Assembly: GCA_963811905.1 (NCBI GenBank)
Contig: CAWETK010000004.1
Coordinates: 1 to 64,000 of the forward strand
Length of the DNA: 64,000 nucleotides
Direction of reading: 5' to 3'
Source of the DNA: DATFVA01 sp963811905
Lineage (GTDB): Bacteria; Bacteroidota; Ignavibacteria; Ignavibacteriales; Ignavibacteriaceae
Shown: one piece after another, positions 17,278-28,100 of the stretch
Position numbering within the stretch: position 1 is the stretch's first letter
How the letters are laid out: each line of letters starts with the position of its first letter
Program-made: the position numbers and the translations under genes
The notes under the pieces: generated by a model
Databases searched by the model: none
What the model was told of the DNA's origin: nothing
What the model saw: the letters and a program-made list of their open reading frames with translations, nothing else

Positions 17278-18561
17278 TTATTTTATTATAAAGTCATTTT
17301 TATTTATCCCGAATCGTTCCAGCATCTGCAATGAGAGCAGAGCTTCAATAGTGGATTCAGCTCCCGAATTATAATTCACTTCCTTTTCAGAGTTTATACC
17401 ATCAAAACATATCCCGTTCGAAGGGCTGTACATCCGGGTTCCGGCAGGATTCTTTCCGAAAAACCATCCGGCTATTTCTGCTGCTTTGTCGGCATATGCG
17501 GTGTCTTTAGTGATTGAAAAAGCCTCAAGACAAGCAAAGATCATTGGCCTAATCCCATAGGCGATTTGCGAAAATTTATCTTCCTTCGAGAAGCTGAGCC
17601 CGCTACTGTCCTTTATAACTTCAAAGCTGTTAAGGAAGTTTTTTTTAAGCAGGTAATCATAAAAGAAATTGATCTCACTCAATGCTGCTATTTTAAGTTC
17701 AGATTTTTTAAGGATTTTATATGCTTTTAATAAAGCATATGACTGACTGCTTCCATAAGCATGCCATACACTCTGCCAGCTGAGAAATGCACCATAAGGG
17801 ACTTTAGTTGAATCGCCCTTTTTCATTATCAAAATGCCGCGGCATAATTTGTCTGAATAAGCGATTAAAGCTGTATCAGCCGTTTCTTCATAAATATTTG
17901 TAAAAGCAAGAAGCAGTACCGCAGCCTGGTCCGATGCAGAACCAGCGGGAAGCCACTCAGGCACTTCAATTCCACCTATCTCTTCAGTATGCTCTTCTGC
18001 AGGGAAAGACCGTTCCGCAGCGCTTACAGATTTTACAAGAGCCGCAGAGATACGCAATGATAATTCGGGTTTAATATTTTTAAGGACTTTATAACCTTCA
18101 GACAGCGCCCAAATAGCTCTCCAGCTCCACCAGTCGGCTGCGGCAACGCTGTTTTTGTGAGTTTTGTTTATGGAATGATCGGCTAAAATGAAGTTAAAGA
18201 AGAAGCCTGTATCAGACTGCATAAAAAGCAGGAATTCCATCAGCCTTTCAGATTTTAGAAGACTGTTACTATCTTTTTTCGATTCATAATTTCCAAGGTA
18301 AAATACAGCTGCACGGGCAGCATCATCAACACAGGCTATTCCTTCATCGTCATCCCCGATCCATTTGTAATCAGGATAATTGCTGTATATATGAATGATG
18401 CCCATCAGCTTGCCGTCTATACTGATCTCCTCATAAAGTGAATCGAGGTGAGAGGCATTAACAAGAGAACTGCCGCCCGGTATTCGTTTTCCTGCCGATC
18501 CGCAGCCCGTTGCTATTATTAAAATGATTAAAACTAAAAGTATAATTCTCAAATTTTTCAT
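17278..18561 (-). CDS. Lipoprotein with alpha/alpha-barrel domain, putative glycosidase
   Basis: A 427-residue predicted lipoprotein: hydrophobic leader and lipobox IATGC with Cys20. The mature part is helical and repeats the layout of alpha/alpha toroid carbohydrate enzymes, including DDDEGIACVDDAARAAVFYL (about residue 72), AADWWSWRAIWALSEGY and KNPAGTRMYSP. The family is not recognised with certainty. Its ATG overlaps the stop of the upstream GH130 gene by four bases (ATGA), and the next GH130 gene begins 22 bases on, so it is tightly embedded between two GH130 genes. A role in trimming mannosides at the membrane is likely but inferred. Confidence 0.6.
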   Translation of the reverse strand: MKNLRIILLVLIILIIATGCGSAGKRIPGGSSLVNASHLDSLYEEISIDGKLMGIIHIYSNYPDYKWIGDDDEGIACVDDAARAAVFYLGNYESKKDSNSLLKSERLMEFLLFMQSDTGFFFNFILADHSINKTHKNSVAAADWWSWRAIWALSEGYKVLKNIKPELSLRISAALVKSVSAAERSFPAEEHTEEIGGIEVPEWLPAGSASDQAAVLLLAFTNIYEETADTALIAYSDKLCRGILIMKKGDSTKVPYGAFLSWQSVWHAYGSSQSYALLKAYKILKKSELKIAALSEINFFYDYLLKKNFLNSFEVIKDSSGLSFSKEDKFSQIAYGIRPMIFACLEAFSITKDTAYADKAAEIAGWFFGKNPAGTRMYSPSNGICFDGINSEKEVNYNSGAESTIEALLSLQMLERFGINKNDFIIK

Positions 18562-19469
18562 TTCCTGAGACAGAGTGATAATAAATAATTCTTTGATGTA
18601 ACAGCGAGACAGACATTACTGTCAGCCCCGGAATAATAAATCTTAATTTCTCCATCAGATTCCGAAATCCAGCCATTTGAAAAAACGACGTTCACGACAT
18701 CACCCGTTCTTTCATAGTCATGATCCGGTACAATTATCGGTTCACCGGTTCTTCCTTTTACAATCCATGGCTTTTCCAGATCAAGAAGTACCGCACCCAG
18801 CTTATAAATTGAACTCGCGGGAAATTCCCTTACACCGTGATAAAGCATTAGCCACCCTTCCTCTGTTTTCAGAGGGTTACTTGAAGAACCTATTTTATCT
18901 GTTTCCCATGTGCCCGGTATCGGCTGCATTAATATGCGCGGTGTGCCCCAGTAGACAAGGTCGGGACTTTTACTTATCCAGATATCTCTCCGGTTTCCAG
19001 CAGAAGGCCGGTCAACTTTCCAGTAATGACCATCAATCTTTTCGGGGAACAGAGAACAGTCTTTATTGGATGGTTCGCTAATTGGTCCGTGAATTTTGAA
19101 TTCCTTAAAATCTTTAGTTTCAGCAAGTATGACGAGAGGCTGATGTTGTGAATACCCGGTGTACGTTATGTAGCATCTATCGCCGATAAGGGTTATCCTG
19201 GGGTCCTCAATTCCCCATTCAACATACTCATAGCAGTCCTTATGGTCCTTCGGTGTCAGACAGGGCTTATCTGCAACAGTAAATTGTACTCCATCGGTAC
19301 TCTCAGCCAGCGTCAAAGAGGATCTCCCGTCGGGCATCTCTGTTCTGCATAAGAGCACGTACATACCGTTCAATTTTACAGCGCCCGCGTTAAAGATTGA
19401 ATTAACACGAAACGGAACTTTATCTTTTGTTAATATCGGGTTGCATGCATGCTTAATTATTTCATTCAT
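18558..19469 (-). CDS. GH130-family beta-mannoside phosphorylase (short form)
   Basis: A 303-residue GH130 beta-propeller. It shows the family start CNPILT, FNAGAVKLNGMYVLLCR, the catalytic aspartate in EWGIEDPRIT (about residue 88), the WKVDRPSAGNRRDIW segment, LMLYHGV and the end YYSGADSNVCLAVT. The arginine, lysine and histidine in these loops are compatible with phosphate binding, so a phosphorylase producing mannose 1-phosphate is the better guess. Length is typical of the short GH130 subfamilies. It is cytoplasmic. Its stop overlaps the lipoprotein start (ATGA), which suggests translational coupling. It is the first of the run of mannoside enzymes after the ABC permeases, 82 bases from them. 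Confidence 0.9.
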   Translation of the reverse strand: MNEIIKHACNPILTKDKVPFRVNSIFNAGAVKLNGMYVLLCRTEMPDGRSSLTLAESTDGVQFTVADKPCLTPKDHKDCYEYVEWGIEDPRITLIGDRCYITYTGYSQHQPLVILAETKDFKEFKIHGPISEPSNKDCSLFPEKIDGHYWKVDRPSAGNRRDIWISKSPDLVYWGTPRILMQPIPGTWETDKIGSSSNPLKTEEGWLMLYHGVREFPASSIYKLGAVLLDLEKPWIVKGRTGEPIIVPDHDYERTGDVVNVVFSNGWISESDGEIKIYYSGADSNVCLAVTSKNYLLSLCLRK

Positions 19470-19551
19470 TTATGGAACACCATGATTTTCCTCTCTGCTT
19501 TTCGGGTCCTGTATACAGCGGGATTATTTATTTGATTACTTTCTATCATAC

Positions 19552-20370
19552 CTACTCCTTCAGCCCTGTTGATGCCATGCTCTGTATGAAATATTTCTGG
19601 AAGAAAAGATAAGCCAATACGATGGGGAGGGCCAGCATTACTGCCGAAGCAAGCTTTACCCCCAGCTGCGAATCCGCCCTGCCGCCAACGGAAAACAATG
19701 TAACCAGCTGCGGCATCGTCATTAAACTTTCATCACGTATTACTATCAGGGGCCAGAGCACCTCATTCCATGAGGCCATAAAAGTGATTATACCTATTGT
19801 TACAATTGCAGGAAGAGAATTCGGCCATAAAATCCTGAAGATTATCTGCAGTTCATTACAGCCGTCAATCCGCGAGGCATCAATCAGACTATCGGGTATC
19901 GTTTTAAAATATTGTCTGAACATAATTATACTTAAGGCGTTTACCAGGTATGGAACGATCAGCGCAAGGTATGTATCTATCCAGCCGAACTTCACCATAA
20001 TAATGTACTGGGGGATAAGCGTAATCTGGAAAGGAAGCGTCATAGTAAAAATTATTATATAAAAAATAAGGTCTCTTCCCTTAAACACAAGCTTGGACAA
20101 TGCGTAGCCTATCATTGAACCAAAAACCAGTACACCGATAGTAATAGAAAGTGAAACAATGATACTGTTTATAAAAGCCCCACCTATCGGGATCTTATCA
20201 AACATTTGCGAATAGCTGCTAAGGGTAAGGGAATCAGGAAAAAAGGTAAGACTGCCGATTTCGCTTTCAGGTGAAAGAGAGCCGATCACCATCCAGTAGA
20301 ATGGATAAACAAATATCAGGGCGCTGACAGCTAAAGAGGAATAGAACAATATTTTTCTTAAACTCTTCAA
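19552..20370 (-). CDS. Sugar ABC transporter permease, MalG type
   Basis: A 272-residue inner-membrane permease of the carbohydrate-uptake-1 (CUT1) group. Six membrane segments are visible, with the EAA-like coupling loop DASRIDGCNELQIIFRILWP before the penultimate ones, and the typical C-terminal FFQKYFIQSMASTGLKE. Its start overlaps the stop of the MalF-type permease gene by four bases, so the two subunits are coupled. With the binding lipoprotein at 21238 it forms an importer for an oligosaccharide, by context a mannoside. The ATPase is not in the window. Confidence 0.93.
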   Translation of the reverse strand: MKSLRKILFYSSLAVSALIFVYPFYWMVIGSLSPESEIGSLTFFPDSLTLSSYSQMFDKIPIGGAFINSIIVSLSITIGVLVFGSMIGYALSKLVFKGRDLIFYIIIFTMTLPFQITLIPQYIIMVKFGWIDTYLALIVPYLVNALSIIMFRQYFKTIPDSLIDASRIDGCNELQIIFRILWPNSLPAIVTIGIITFMASWNEVLWPLIVIRDESLMTMPQLVTLFSVGGRADSQLGVKLASAVMLALPIVLAYLFFQKYFIQSMASTGLKE

Positions 20371-21227
20371 TTGTTCTTCTCAATAAATTTTTTCTGAATT
20401 ATTATTACTGCAAGGATGATGAAAGCAAAAAATAATCCCAGCGTAGCTGCATAACCCATATGGTAATAGAAGAAGCCCTGTTTATAAATATAAAGGACTG
20501 CAGATACAGTACTGTTCAGAGGTCCTCCCCCAGTCATAATATAGGGCTCAATGAAGAGCGAAAATCCCCCGATAGTTGAGAGTATCAATACCATAAATAT
20601 CGTCGGATTTATCATCGGCAGAGTGATCCTGAAGAATTTCTGCCAGTGAGAAGCTCCCTCGAGATCAGCAGCTTCATAATACTGGACGGGAACTGTCTGA
20701 AGCCCAACCAGGAATAATATTATATAAAGGCCAACATTCTTCCAGGTCGCCATTAATGCGATCGAAGGCATAGCAATTTTCGGATCTATCAGCCAACCCA
20801 CTTTATCGAGACCAACGGCAGTAAGAATCCTGTTCAAAAGTCCGGTATCAAATCCGTACAACTGCTGCCACAACATTGAGACCACAACTCCCGAAACTAT
20901 TACAGGCAGAAAAAATGCTCCCCGAAAGAGTCTCCTCATCTTTATATTCTGGTTTAATATCTCGGCAAGGAAGAGTGCAACTATAATCTGCAGCGGAATA
21001 TGAATAACTAGGAAGATCAGGGTATTAATGATTGACTTAAAAAATGTTTTGTCCTGGAACAACTTGATATAGTTGGCAGTACCGGTATATTCCATAGGTG
21101 AAATAATATTCCACTTATGGAAGGTAAGTATTATTGAAAAGACAACAGGAAATGAGACAAACAAAAGAAAGTGCACTATATAAGGCGACACAAGAAGATA
21201 GGGCACTATTTTTTTTCTGTTAACCAT
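20367..21227 (-). CDS. Sugar ABC transporter permease, MalF/UgpA type
   Basis: A CUT1 inner-membrane permease of about 286 residues with six membrane segments and the EAA loop EAADLEGASHWQKFFRITLP. The frame is open to 21275, but that would overlap the binding-protein gene by 38 bases; the internal ATG at 21227 gives the usual start MVNRKKIVPYLLVSPY and lies just after the upstream stop, so I chose it. Partner of the MalG-type permease (four-base overlap). Confidence 0.92.
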   Translation of the reverse strand: MVNRKKIVPYLLVSPYIVHFLLFVSFPVVFSIILTFHKWNIISPMEYTGTANYIKLFQDKTFFKSIINTLIFLVIHIPLQIIVALFLAEILNQNIKMRRLFRGAFFLPVIVSGVVVSMLWQQLYGFDTGLLNRILTAVGLDKVGWLIDPKIAMPSIALMATWKNVGLYIILFLVGLQTVPVQYYEAADLEGASHWQKFFRITLPMINPTIFMVLILSTIGGFSLFIEPYIMTGGGPLNSTVSAVLYIYKQGFFYYHMGYAATLGLFFAFIILAVIIIQKKFIEKNN

Positions 21228-21237
21228 TACCTGCAAT

Positions 21238-22527
21238 CTATTTAATAAACAATAAGTTGACTGCGTCCGAAGCATCTTTCACTGCCTGCTCGGGTGACTT
21301 CTGTCCATAGATAACGCACGCTTCATATTCCTGCGAGATCAGGTCGAAAACTTCTTTAAGAACAGGTGAAGCATCAGTTCCCCGGACATACTTCGACTGT
21401 TCTGCAAAAATCTTCATCTTAGGGTTTTTACTGAAATAACTGCTGAAAAAAGGATCGCTCTCCAATTCTTTTCTTCTCGGAAGCTGGTTTGTTATTTCGA
21501 GAAGCTTAAGATCTCCTTCTTTATTAATCAGAGTCTTTATATAGTTCCAGGCAGCAGCAGGATCTTTACAGCTCTTAAATATTACAATATTCTTCGGATC
21601 ACAGTAGGTATAGACAGGACCTTTGTGGTCATCAGGAGCCGGCATTGTTGTATATTCATACCGGAAGCCTTTGGGTTTAAACTTTTCAGCGTGAGCAATT
21701 TCCCATGGTCCCGTGAACCTGGATGCGATAACTCCCGCCAAAAATGGATCCTGCCTGGCGCTCAGCTGTTCCTTTGCAAAATATTTTTTCTTATATAATG
21801 TCCGAAGAAAACTGAAGACTTCCACTGCATATTTATTATCAAAGACCGCTTTGTCATCCTTAACAAGGGGTGCTCCGTCAGAAGCCGCAAGATAAAGGGG
21901 ATAAAAATCAAAAAATCTCTGCCACCAGGTTACAAGTACCTCGGAGTATCCGAACCATTGATCAACATAACCGTCACCATTAAGATCCTTTTGAAATTTT
22001 TGTGAAGCATCAAAGAACTGTTGGTAGGTGTGCGGGGGACCTGCTAAACCCAGGCTGTTTACTATGTTAACATTATAGATGAGCATGATCGGATTTATCT
22101 TCCAGGGAACCTGGTATATATGTCCATCGTTAGATGTTATTTCTTCTACCACAGCACTATCGCACCGGTCATAAATAAAATCGTGGAATCCAGGAAGCGT
22201 ATCCAGGGCTACAAGTACACCTGCCTGAGCATAGGCTTCAACATCTCCCTGCCACATATTTGAATAGATATCAGGTGTTGTATTGCCTACTACAGCCGCG
22301 AGGATAATTTCTTCACTTGAACGGCCTTCGGGTACGGGCTGGTATTTTACCTGATGAACAGGATTGCCGCTGTTCCATTTCTCAGTGCAAACTTTCGCAA
22401 AAGTTATTTCGTCAGTATTATTTGAGCACCAATACAGAAGTTTATCGCCTGTGGACTTATCGCTTCCGCAGCTATTAAAAAAAGAAATAATTGCAAGGCT
22501 GATTACTATAAAAGTTTTATTTATCAT
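21238..22527 (-). CDS. Sugar-binding lipoprotein of an ABC importer
   Basis: A 429-residue extracellular solute-binding protein of the family that serves CUT1 transporters. The leader ends in the lipobox FNSC with Cys20, so it is lipid-anchored. The mature part has the expected YWCSNNTDEITFAKVCTEKWN start, GNTTPDIYSNMWQGD (hinge/ligand loop), YNVNIVNSLGL, DLNGDGYVDQWFGYSE and the C-terminal QSPEQAVKDASDAVN. Ligand by context is probably a manno-oligosaccharide; this is inferred. It lies six bases after the PpiC/SurA-like gene, which puts it at the end of the outer-membrane part of the operon. Confidence 0.92.
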   Translation of the reverse strand: MINKTFIVISLAIISFFNSCGSDKSTGDKLLYWCSNNTDEITFAKVCTEKWNSGNPVHQVKYQPVPEGRSSEEIILAAVVGNTTPDIYSNMWQGDVEAYAQAGVLVALDTLPGFHDFIYDRCDSAVVEEITSNDGHIYQVPWKINPIMLIYNVNIVNSLGLAGPPHTYQQFFDASQKFQKDLNGDGYVDQWFGYSEVLVTWWQRFFDFYPLYLAASDGAPLVKDDKAVFDNKYAVEVFSFLRTLYKKKYFAKEQLSARQDPFLAGVIASRFTGPWEIAHAEKFKPKGFRYEYTTMPAPDDHKGPVYTYCDPKNIVIFKSCKDPAAAWNYIKTLINKEGDLKLLEITNQLPRRKELESDPFFSSYFSKNPKMKIFAEQSKYVRGTDASPVLKEVFDLISQEYEACVIYGQKSPEQAVKDASDAVNLLFIK

Positions 22528-22532
22528 ATTAC

Positions 22533-24053
22533 TTATTCCCAGCTGATCCAGTCATTATCAATAGACGGATACAGGGTTCTCGGAATAAGGTTCCCCCTCT
22601 TTATGAAATAAATATCGATTGCCTTCCTATCATTTTCAGACGATACCTTTATTTTATCAAGCACGTCTTTGTTTACCACGACCTTATGCTCCTGCTTCAG
22701 CTTAAGTACTGTATGAAGGACCTTCTTTGAAAGCTCCTCACTCATTATATCCTGTCCTGATTTTTTATTTTTCTTCACCAGGTTAATTTCATCTGAAGTA
22801 AGAATAATCGACTTTTTCAGCTGATTCCGGTAAGCGCTATAGGCTATTTTATCTTTCCACCAGGATGTCTGCTTTTTTACCCAGGGAACATTATCATAAC
22901 CTTTCTGAGCAGCTGCAGCTGCAAGCAATTTATCCCTTACCATCAGCAGGATCATATTCTCAAGTGATCTTGAAAAACTGTTAAGATCATTATCAGAAAA
23001 TTTAATATATTCTGATCTGTCCCTGTACCAGACAACAAAATCATCCAGGGGAAAATTCCGGTCTGAGCCTGTTACTAACATAATACCGGGATATTTATCT
23101 CCTCTTTTAAGACCCATCGCAGACAAAGCTGTATCAAGTTTTGCCTCAAGTCCCCATTCGTTATACTTTTCCGGCGCCAGAACAAATTTTCCCAGGTAGG
23201 ACCTCAGGAAAATAAAAGGATCACGTTTTATAACAGGCTTTTCAGCATCAAAAAGAGTTTTAACATACTCATCCGATTTAATCCCCATCTTACTTTTCTG
23301 AAGACTTTCTACAGATTCAGAACGTATTTTATTCAGTTCTGTCTCACTTGTAATTAAATTTTTATTAATATTATCTACTTTAATAATATACCAGCCGTCA
23401 TCGGTATGTATAGGAGGGGGGATAGTTCCGGGATGCAGTGTATCAAGAATACCCGCGAGAAGAGGATTTTTCATATAAATGTCATAGAGAGTGCTTTTCA
23501 TCTGTCTATCATTTATAAAGACCGAATCATTAAGCTGCGCATTGAATAATGTGTCAAATGATATTCCCTGCCCTAACTGCTTCAATAAATACGATGCAGT
23601 ATTTTCATTATCGGAGAATAGCCACCTGATTTCATATTCAATAAGTTTTTTCTCAGTAACCTTACCGATTTCTTTTTCACTTATTTTTACCTCCGGCAGA
23701 ATCTCCGTCCTGAACATTTCTTCCGCAGCCAGGTCCGATTTAATATCCTCAAACATCCCTTTCACATCTTCCTGGTTCATTACTCCTGTTTTATAACCTT
23801 CCTGTGCAAGAAGCTTTTCATTTATAAGATATTTTAAGTAAACTTCTTTAGAATCACTCTCTCTTTTCGGAAAGGCAGGTCCAAACTCATATGAATAAAA
23901 AAATTCTTCGGCAGTAATTTTAATTGTGTCAACCTGAGCAACTATCTCATCTTTATTTACGCTATCCTGTTTCGATTCGGAGAATAAATCCTGTGAAAAG
24001 ATGTACCCCGGACTAAACAGGAAAAGCAGGAATAAGAATATTTTCGTTTTCAT
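22533..24053 (-). CDS. SurA/PpiC-like periplasmic peptidyl-prolyl isomerase or chaperone
   Basis: A 506-residue exported protein (signal peptide to about residue 20, ending IFSQ). It has the SurA/PpiC plan: an N-terminal helical part (YLINEKLLAQEGYKTG), then a parvulin-like section ending TDDGWYIIKVDNI at about residue 225, and a long C-terminal part with many Lys-rich helices. The parvulin core appears degenerate, so a chaperone role without isomerase activity is possible. It sits directly between the PorV-like and binding-protein genes. Folding of the outer-membrane proteins encoded just upstream is a reasonable inference. Confidence 0.68.
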   Translation of the reverse strand: MKTKIFLFLLFLFSPGYIFSQDLFSESKQDSVNKDEIVAQVDTIKITAEEFFYSYEFGPAFPKRESDSKEVYLKYLINEKLLAQEGYKTGVMNQEDVKGMFEDIKSDLAAEEMFRTEILPEVKISEKEIGKVTEKKLIEYEIRWLFSDNENTASYLLKQLGQGISFDTLFNAQLNDSVFINDRQMKSTLYDIYMKNPLLAGILDTLHPGTIPPPIHTDDGWYIIKVDNINKNLITSETELNKIRSESVESLQKSKMGIKSDEYVKTLFDAEKPVIKRDPFIFLRSYLGKFVLAPEKYNEWGLEAKLDTALSAMGLKRGDKYPGIMLVTGSDRNFPLDDFVVWYRDRSEYIKFSDNDLNSFSRSLENMILLMVRDKLLAAAAAQKGYDNVPWVKKQTSWWKDKIAYSAYRNQLKKSIILTSDEINLVKKNKKSGQDIMSEELSKKVLHTVLKLKQEHKVVVNKDVLDKIKVSSENDRKAIDIYFIKRGNLIPRTLYPSIDNDWISWE

Positions 24054-24087
24054 ATCAAAAAATTACGTAATAAATCGAACCCGGGAA

Positions 24088-25125
24088 CTAAAAACTTATC
24101 CCGATTGAAAAATTATGAACATTATTAAGCCGTCCGAAATCTCTGAAAGCATAATCAAAAGACACCGTAGCCACGCTTAAAAGCATCTGCGAATTTACTC
24201 CCACACCGAGCGATAAACCTCCTTCGGCATCCTGAAGAAACAATGAATTATATCCTCCCCTTAAGGAGAGGACACCCATAAAAGTAAATTCGGCTCCCAC
24301 ATTCAGGCTCTGATAATCGTTATTTGGAACGAGAGCATCTGCGGAAACCGTCATTTTATAATCCTCATAATCAAACACAGGAGATGAAACACCAATCTGA
24401 AAATAGAGCGGAAGGTCCCATGAATCCAGGTCGATATTAACAGGTATATTATCATTCGAACCCTGTTTCGTTTCATCTACCCTTATAAAATATCTGGCAT
24501 CTCTTCCCTGCAGCCGCATCGGAGTCCCGAAATTTGAAAGAACCGCGCCAATAGTCAATCCACCAAGAAGATCGGTTCTGAATACCGTCCCTGCATCAAG
24601 AGCAAATGCAATGGCATTCATATGCCAGATCGACTGCTGTATAAATTTTGCTGTTAAACCAACTGAAAATCTGTCGGTTAAAAACCTTGCATATGAAAGC
24701 CCTACCGCAATATCGCCTGCACTGAAATATTCACCAGTTCCTTCGGGCTGTTCAACAGTTCTTACCTTCATATCAGCCATCGATAAGGAAGTAAAGCTCA
24801 ACCCGATATTACCGAAGCCTCCCAGGTTTAATACCAGACCGGCATAATCAAACCTGGTATCAGCGATCCAGTTTGTATGAACCAGTATAACTTCATTACG
24901 GGCAAGTGATGCAATCCCACCGACATTCCAGTATAAGGCAGAAGCATCATCTGCACGGCCTACAAATGCACCCCCCATTCCGTTCGCAGCAGCGCCAACT
25001 CCTATCTCAAGGAATGCTGCGGCCGTTGTTCCGGTCTTTGAAACGTTCTGAGAATAAATATTCTCATCCCCCATAAAAAACAGTAGTGCGATTAAAACCA
25101 TTACTGAATGAGATTTATAATGCAT
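24088..25125 (-). CDS. PorV/PorQ-family outer-membrane beta-barrel protein
   Basis: About 345 residues with a signal peptide. The start of the mature region, AAFLEIGVGAAANGMGGAFVGRADDASALYWNVGGIA, is characteristic of the PorV/PorQ (UPF0164) family, followed by alternating beta-strands and a terminal aromatic residue (FSIGISF). PorV proteins are shuttle components of the type IX secretion system. The frame is open from a TTG at 25140, but AGAGG seven bases before the ATG at 25125 supports that start. It follows a large T9SS substrate and a TonB receptor; a dedicated role for those cargo proteins is inferred from context. Confidence 0.85.
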   Translation of the reverse strand: MHYKSHSVMVLIALLFFMGDENIYSQNVSKTGTTAAAFLEIGVGAAANGMGGAFVGRADDASALYWNVGGIASLARNEVILVHTNWIADTRFDYAGLVLNLGGFGNIGLSFTSLSMADMKVRTVEQPEGTGEYFSAGDIAVGLSYARFLTDRFSVGLTAKFIQQSIWHMNAIAFALDAGTVFRTDLLGGLTIGAVLSNFGTPMRLQGRDARYFIRVDETKQGSNDNIPVNIDLDSWDLPLYFQIGVSSPVFDYEDYKMTVSADALVPNNDYQSLNVGAEFTFMGVLSLRGGYNSLFLQDAEGGLSLGVGVNSQMLLSVATVSFDYAFRDFGRLNNVHNFSIGISF

Positions 25126-25158
25126 GGCATCCTCTTGCAATAAATTTGAAAGATCTCA

Positions 25159-28100
25159 TTATTTTATCACTGCAAACTTTCCTATATACTCACCGATTCC
25201 CGGTGCATCTATATGAAATATATAAACTCCGAAAGCGATATCCATTCCGTCCTTTGATACCAGGTCCCAGCGTTCCTGTCCGTCCGAAATTGTACTTGAA
25301 TGCTGAAGTGTATTCACTAATTTTCCGCTTATTGTATAAATTCTAATCGTGCATTCCTGCGGGAGATGGATGAAGAAAATCCTTCTTTCGCCTCTTCCAA
25401 CTTCAACCGTTGAGGGCTCCCAGGAAGCTGCACCGACGTACGGGTTAGGAACGACAGCAATATTGGCCAGGTCTTTTGCCGCTTTGGATTTATCAAGTCC
25501 CTGTGCTTTCGTCTTAAATTCATAAAACTCACCCTCTCTAAAGGGCTTTGTTGTAACAACTTTATATACATCCCCGGGCTGCGGCGGTTTTTGGTTCTCT
25601 TCAGCTATCGATGTATCTTTAAGTAAAGTTACAGACCAGCTTATGTGAAGATTGGAGAATGATGTTGCCGGTTTACCGAGTGAATCACCGAAAACAAAGA
25701 ATATAGCGTCGCCCGCATTAAAAAGTTGGTCGTGGTTTTCATCGCGGAAGATGAACTGGAAATGCTCATTATTTTCTGTGACATTTTTTATGACTATATT
25801 CGATTGTATGGGATCACTGAAAGAAGTTGAAGGGAATGACAGATCTCCCTGTCCCGGTTCAGTAAAAGTAATCTCATAATCGGCGGGGTAATTAATTTTC
25901 TTTCCCTGGTAAGCCGAAGCAAATCGGGAGTCGAACCCCAGACTGTCAACATAGCTGCTGCTGCCGGAAACCCAGCCGGATTTATTAAAGTCAATTGTAG
26001 AGACGGTATCACTTTTAATATCAATCGTATAACCATCGATTACCGGGGTCTGGGAATTAATTCCTTTTATTGTCTGCCTGTTCAACAGTGTATCACCAGT
26101 AACCGCATTTAGCACAGAGAATTTGGGGTGCGCGGAATTGTGATAAGGTACGTTATCGTAAAATTCCAGCCTGTATGTATTATTATTTTTTATAGAATCA
26201 GGGTTAAGAATTGAGATAGATATTTTACCGGTACCTGGCCCGCTTCCCTCGAAAGATTGTATTTCCGGAGCAATGTAGCCTGCAGCAGGAGCTGTGGGCG
26301 TAACGACCGCTGTATTAATATCGGTTGTAATATTTCCGCTTATATCCTTTTTCAGAATAGTAGTTGTTTCTGAAGGAGGAATTCCTTCAATGTTTCCTTC
26401 GATAGTTACTGTTTCAAAACCTTTATCATACGCTGCAACTGCGTAATAATATGTCTGCCCGTTCTGCACAGTAGTATCTATAAAGGAATGCTTGATACCG
26501 GAGTCATCACCCAGGTAAAACTTTGCCCCGTTAACATCTATAGGATGCAGTCCCGTTACCCCATCTACCAGGTCAAACTGTGCAATCGGAGAACGGTATA
26601 TCGCTTTTCCATATGCATCCGTGATAATCTTATCCTCAAGGAAATTGGGTTCTGTTGAACGGTATACGCGGTATCCTTCAAAATTTATCCGCTGGTAAAA
26701 TTCATCGAAGGTTTTCTCGGCCCTGTCATCCCAGTATAAAGTAACTTTATGATCACCGGCCACTGTGGTCAGGATAGGCTTTTCAGGGGGTTTTGCAAAA
26801 CGGTAATTAGCATTGTAGATCTGCTGAACGGTTTTCTTTCTTCTGAAAATATCGCTTGTATTTATTCCGAAGATCATTGACATTGAGAATCGTTCAGTCT
26901 CACCTTCCTCCTCATTCTGACCGGTAATGCCAGAATAAGTAATCCGTCCGTTCATGCTGAAAAGATAACTGGAGAAATAATTAGCGAGGTTAACGTTTTC
27001 AAGTATCTGTCCATGCGGTGAAGGTAAAGCCGACAACACCTGCCAGTTCTCTTCGTCGTTATCAAGTTCATACACGTGCACAGCAAATATGGCAAATCCT
27101 GTAAGACCAAGCTGATCTGACTCATCTTTGTCGAGTATACCGAAATTCGGTTCGCCCTGATCAGGTCTTCCGTTTCCTTCTGTACCATCAGGATCAGGAC
27201 CATTATATCCTTCATCCTCAGGACCGATCCCATCAGTGCCGACATCATCCCTCAGCAGCTCTCCTTCATCCCATTGACCATTTTGATTTAAATCAAAATA
27301 TGATCTCCAGTTGGCATTTTCATCTGCATCCCAGTGAGGTCTCCACGAGTAACCGTAGAATGCCGCAAATTTAGTGGTGTCCTGTAACGGGTTTCTTAAA
27401 AATGGATCCTGATCAGGAGAATTGATAAAATTTACTGCGACGTTGTCTCTCTTTTCGTCTGTAGGTCCGTCCTGATCGTTATCTATATTGTCATCGGGAA
27501 CACCAGGGCTCTCGAGAAAAGCGTAGCCGGCATATCCTACAGGTGACCAGTTGCCGGGACTGCCGAATGGCACCTTAGACCAGGCATATGACATATCCAG
27601 AACTTCATTGTAATCACCTGCATTATTGGAAGAATTATCATGTCCGCCTATTCCCCAGTCGACGTACTGTGCAAATACTGTTTTCGGGTAATCGTAAGTT
27701 CCCATATTAGTAATTTCATAATACCAGAATATTGCATCCTCAGCCAGAACCTGAGACCACTGGAATCCTCTTGCCCTTACCTGCATTCCCAGGCCTCCTC
27801 TTGTAGGATCAGCAGCATCTGGCCTGAAATTATGCTCAAGCATATATTCACGGTCTTCATTATCATCAAATACGAAAAATGTTTCAACATCTGCATTGAA
27901 GACCCCCTTGCCGAAGAAACCATTCCAGCTATTATTCCAGTCAGCAGGCCTGTCGGGCCAGGTTGTAGGCCAGGTAGAAGGATCATCGCTTCTTGCAACC
28001 GAACTGTTAAAAGGATTCGTATACCCGGGAAGAGGCCACCAGCCGTAAGTTACTCCTGTTGAAGGATCATATCGTGTAAATTCATAATAATTTGATTCAA

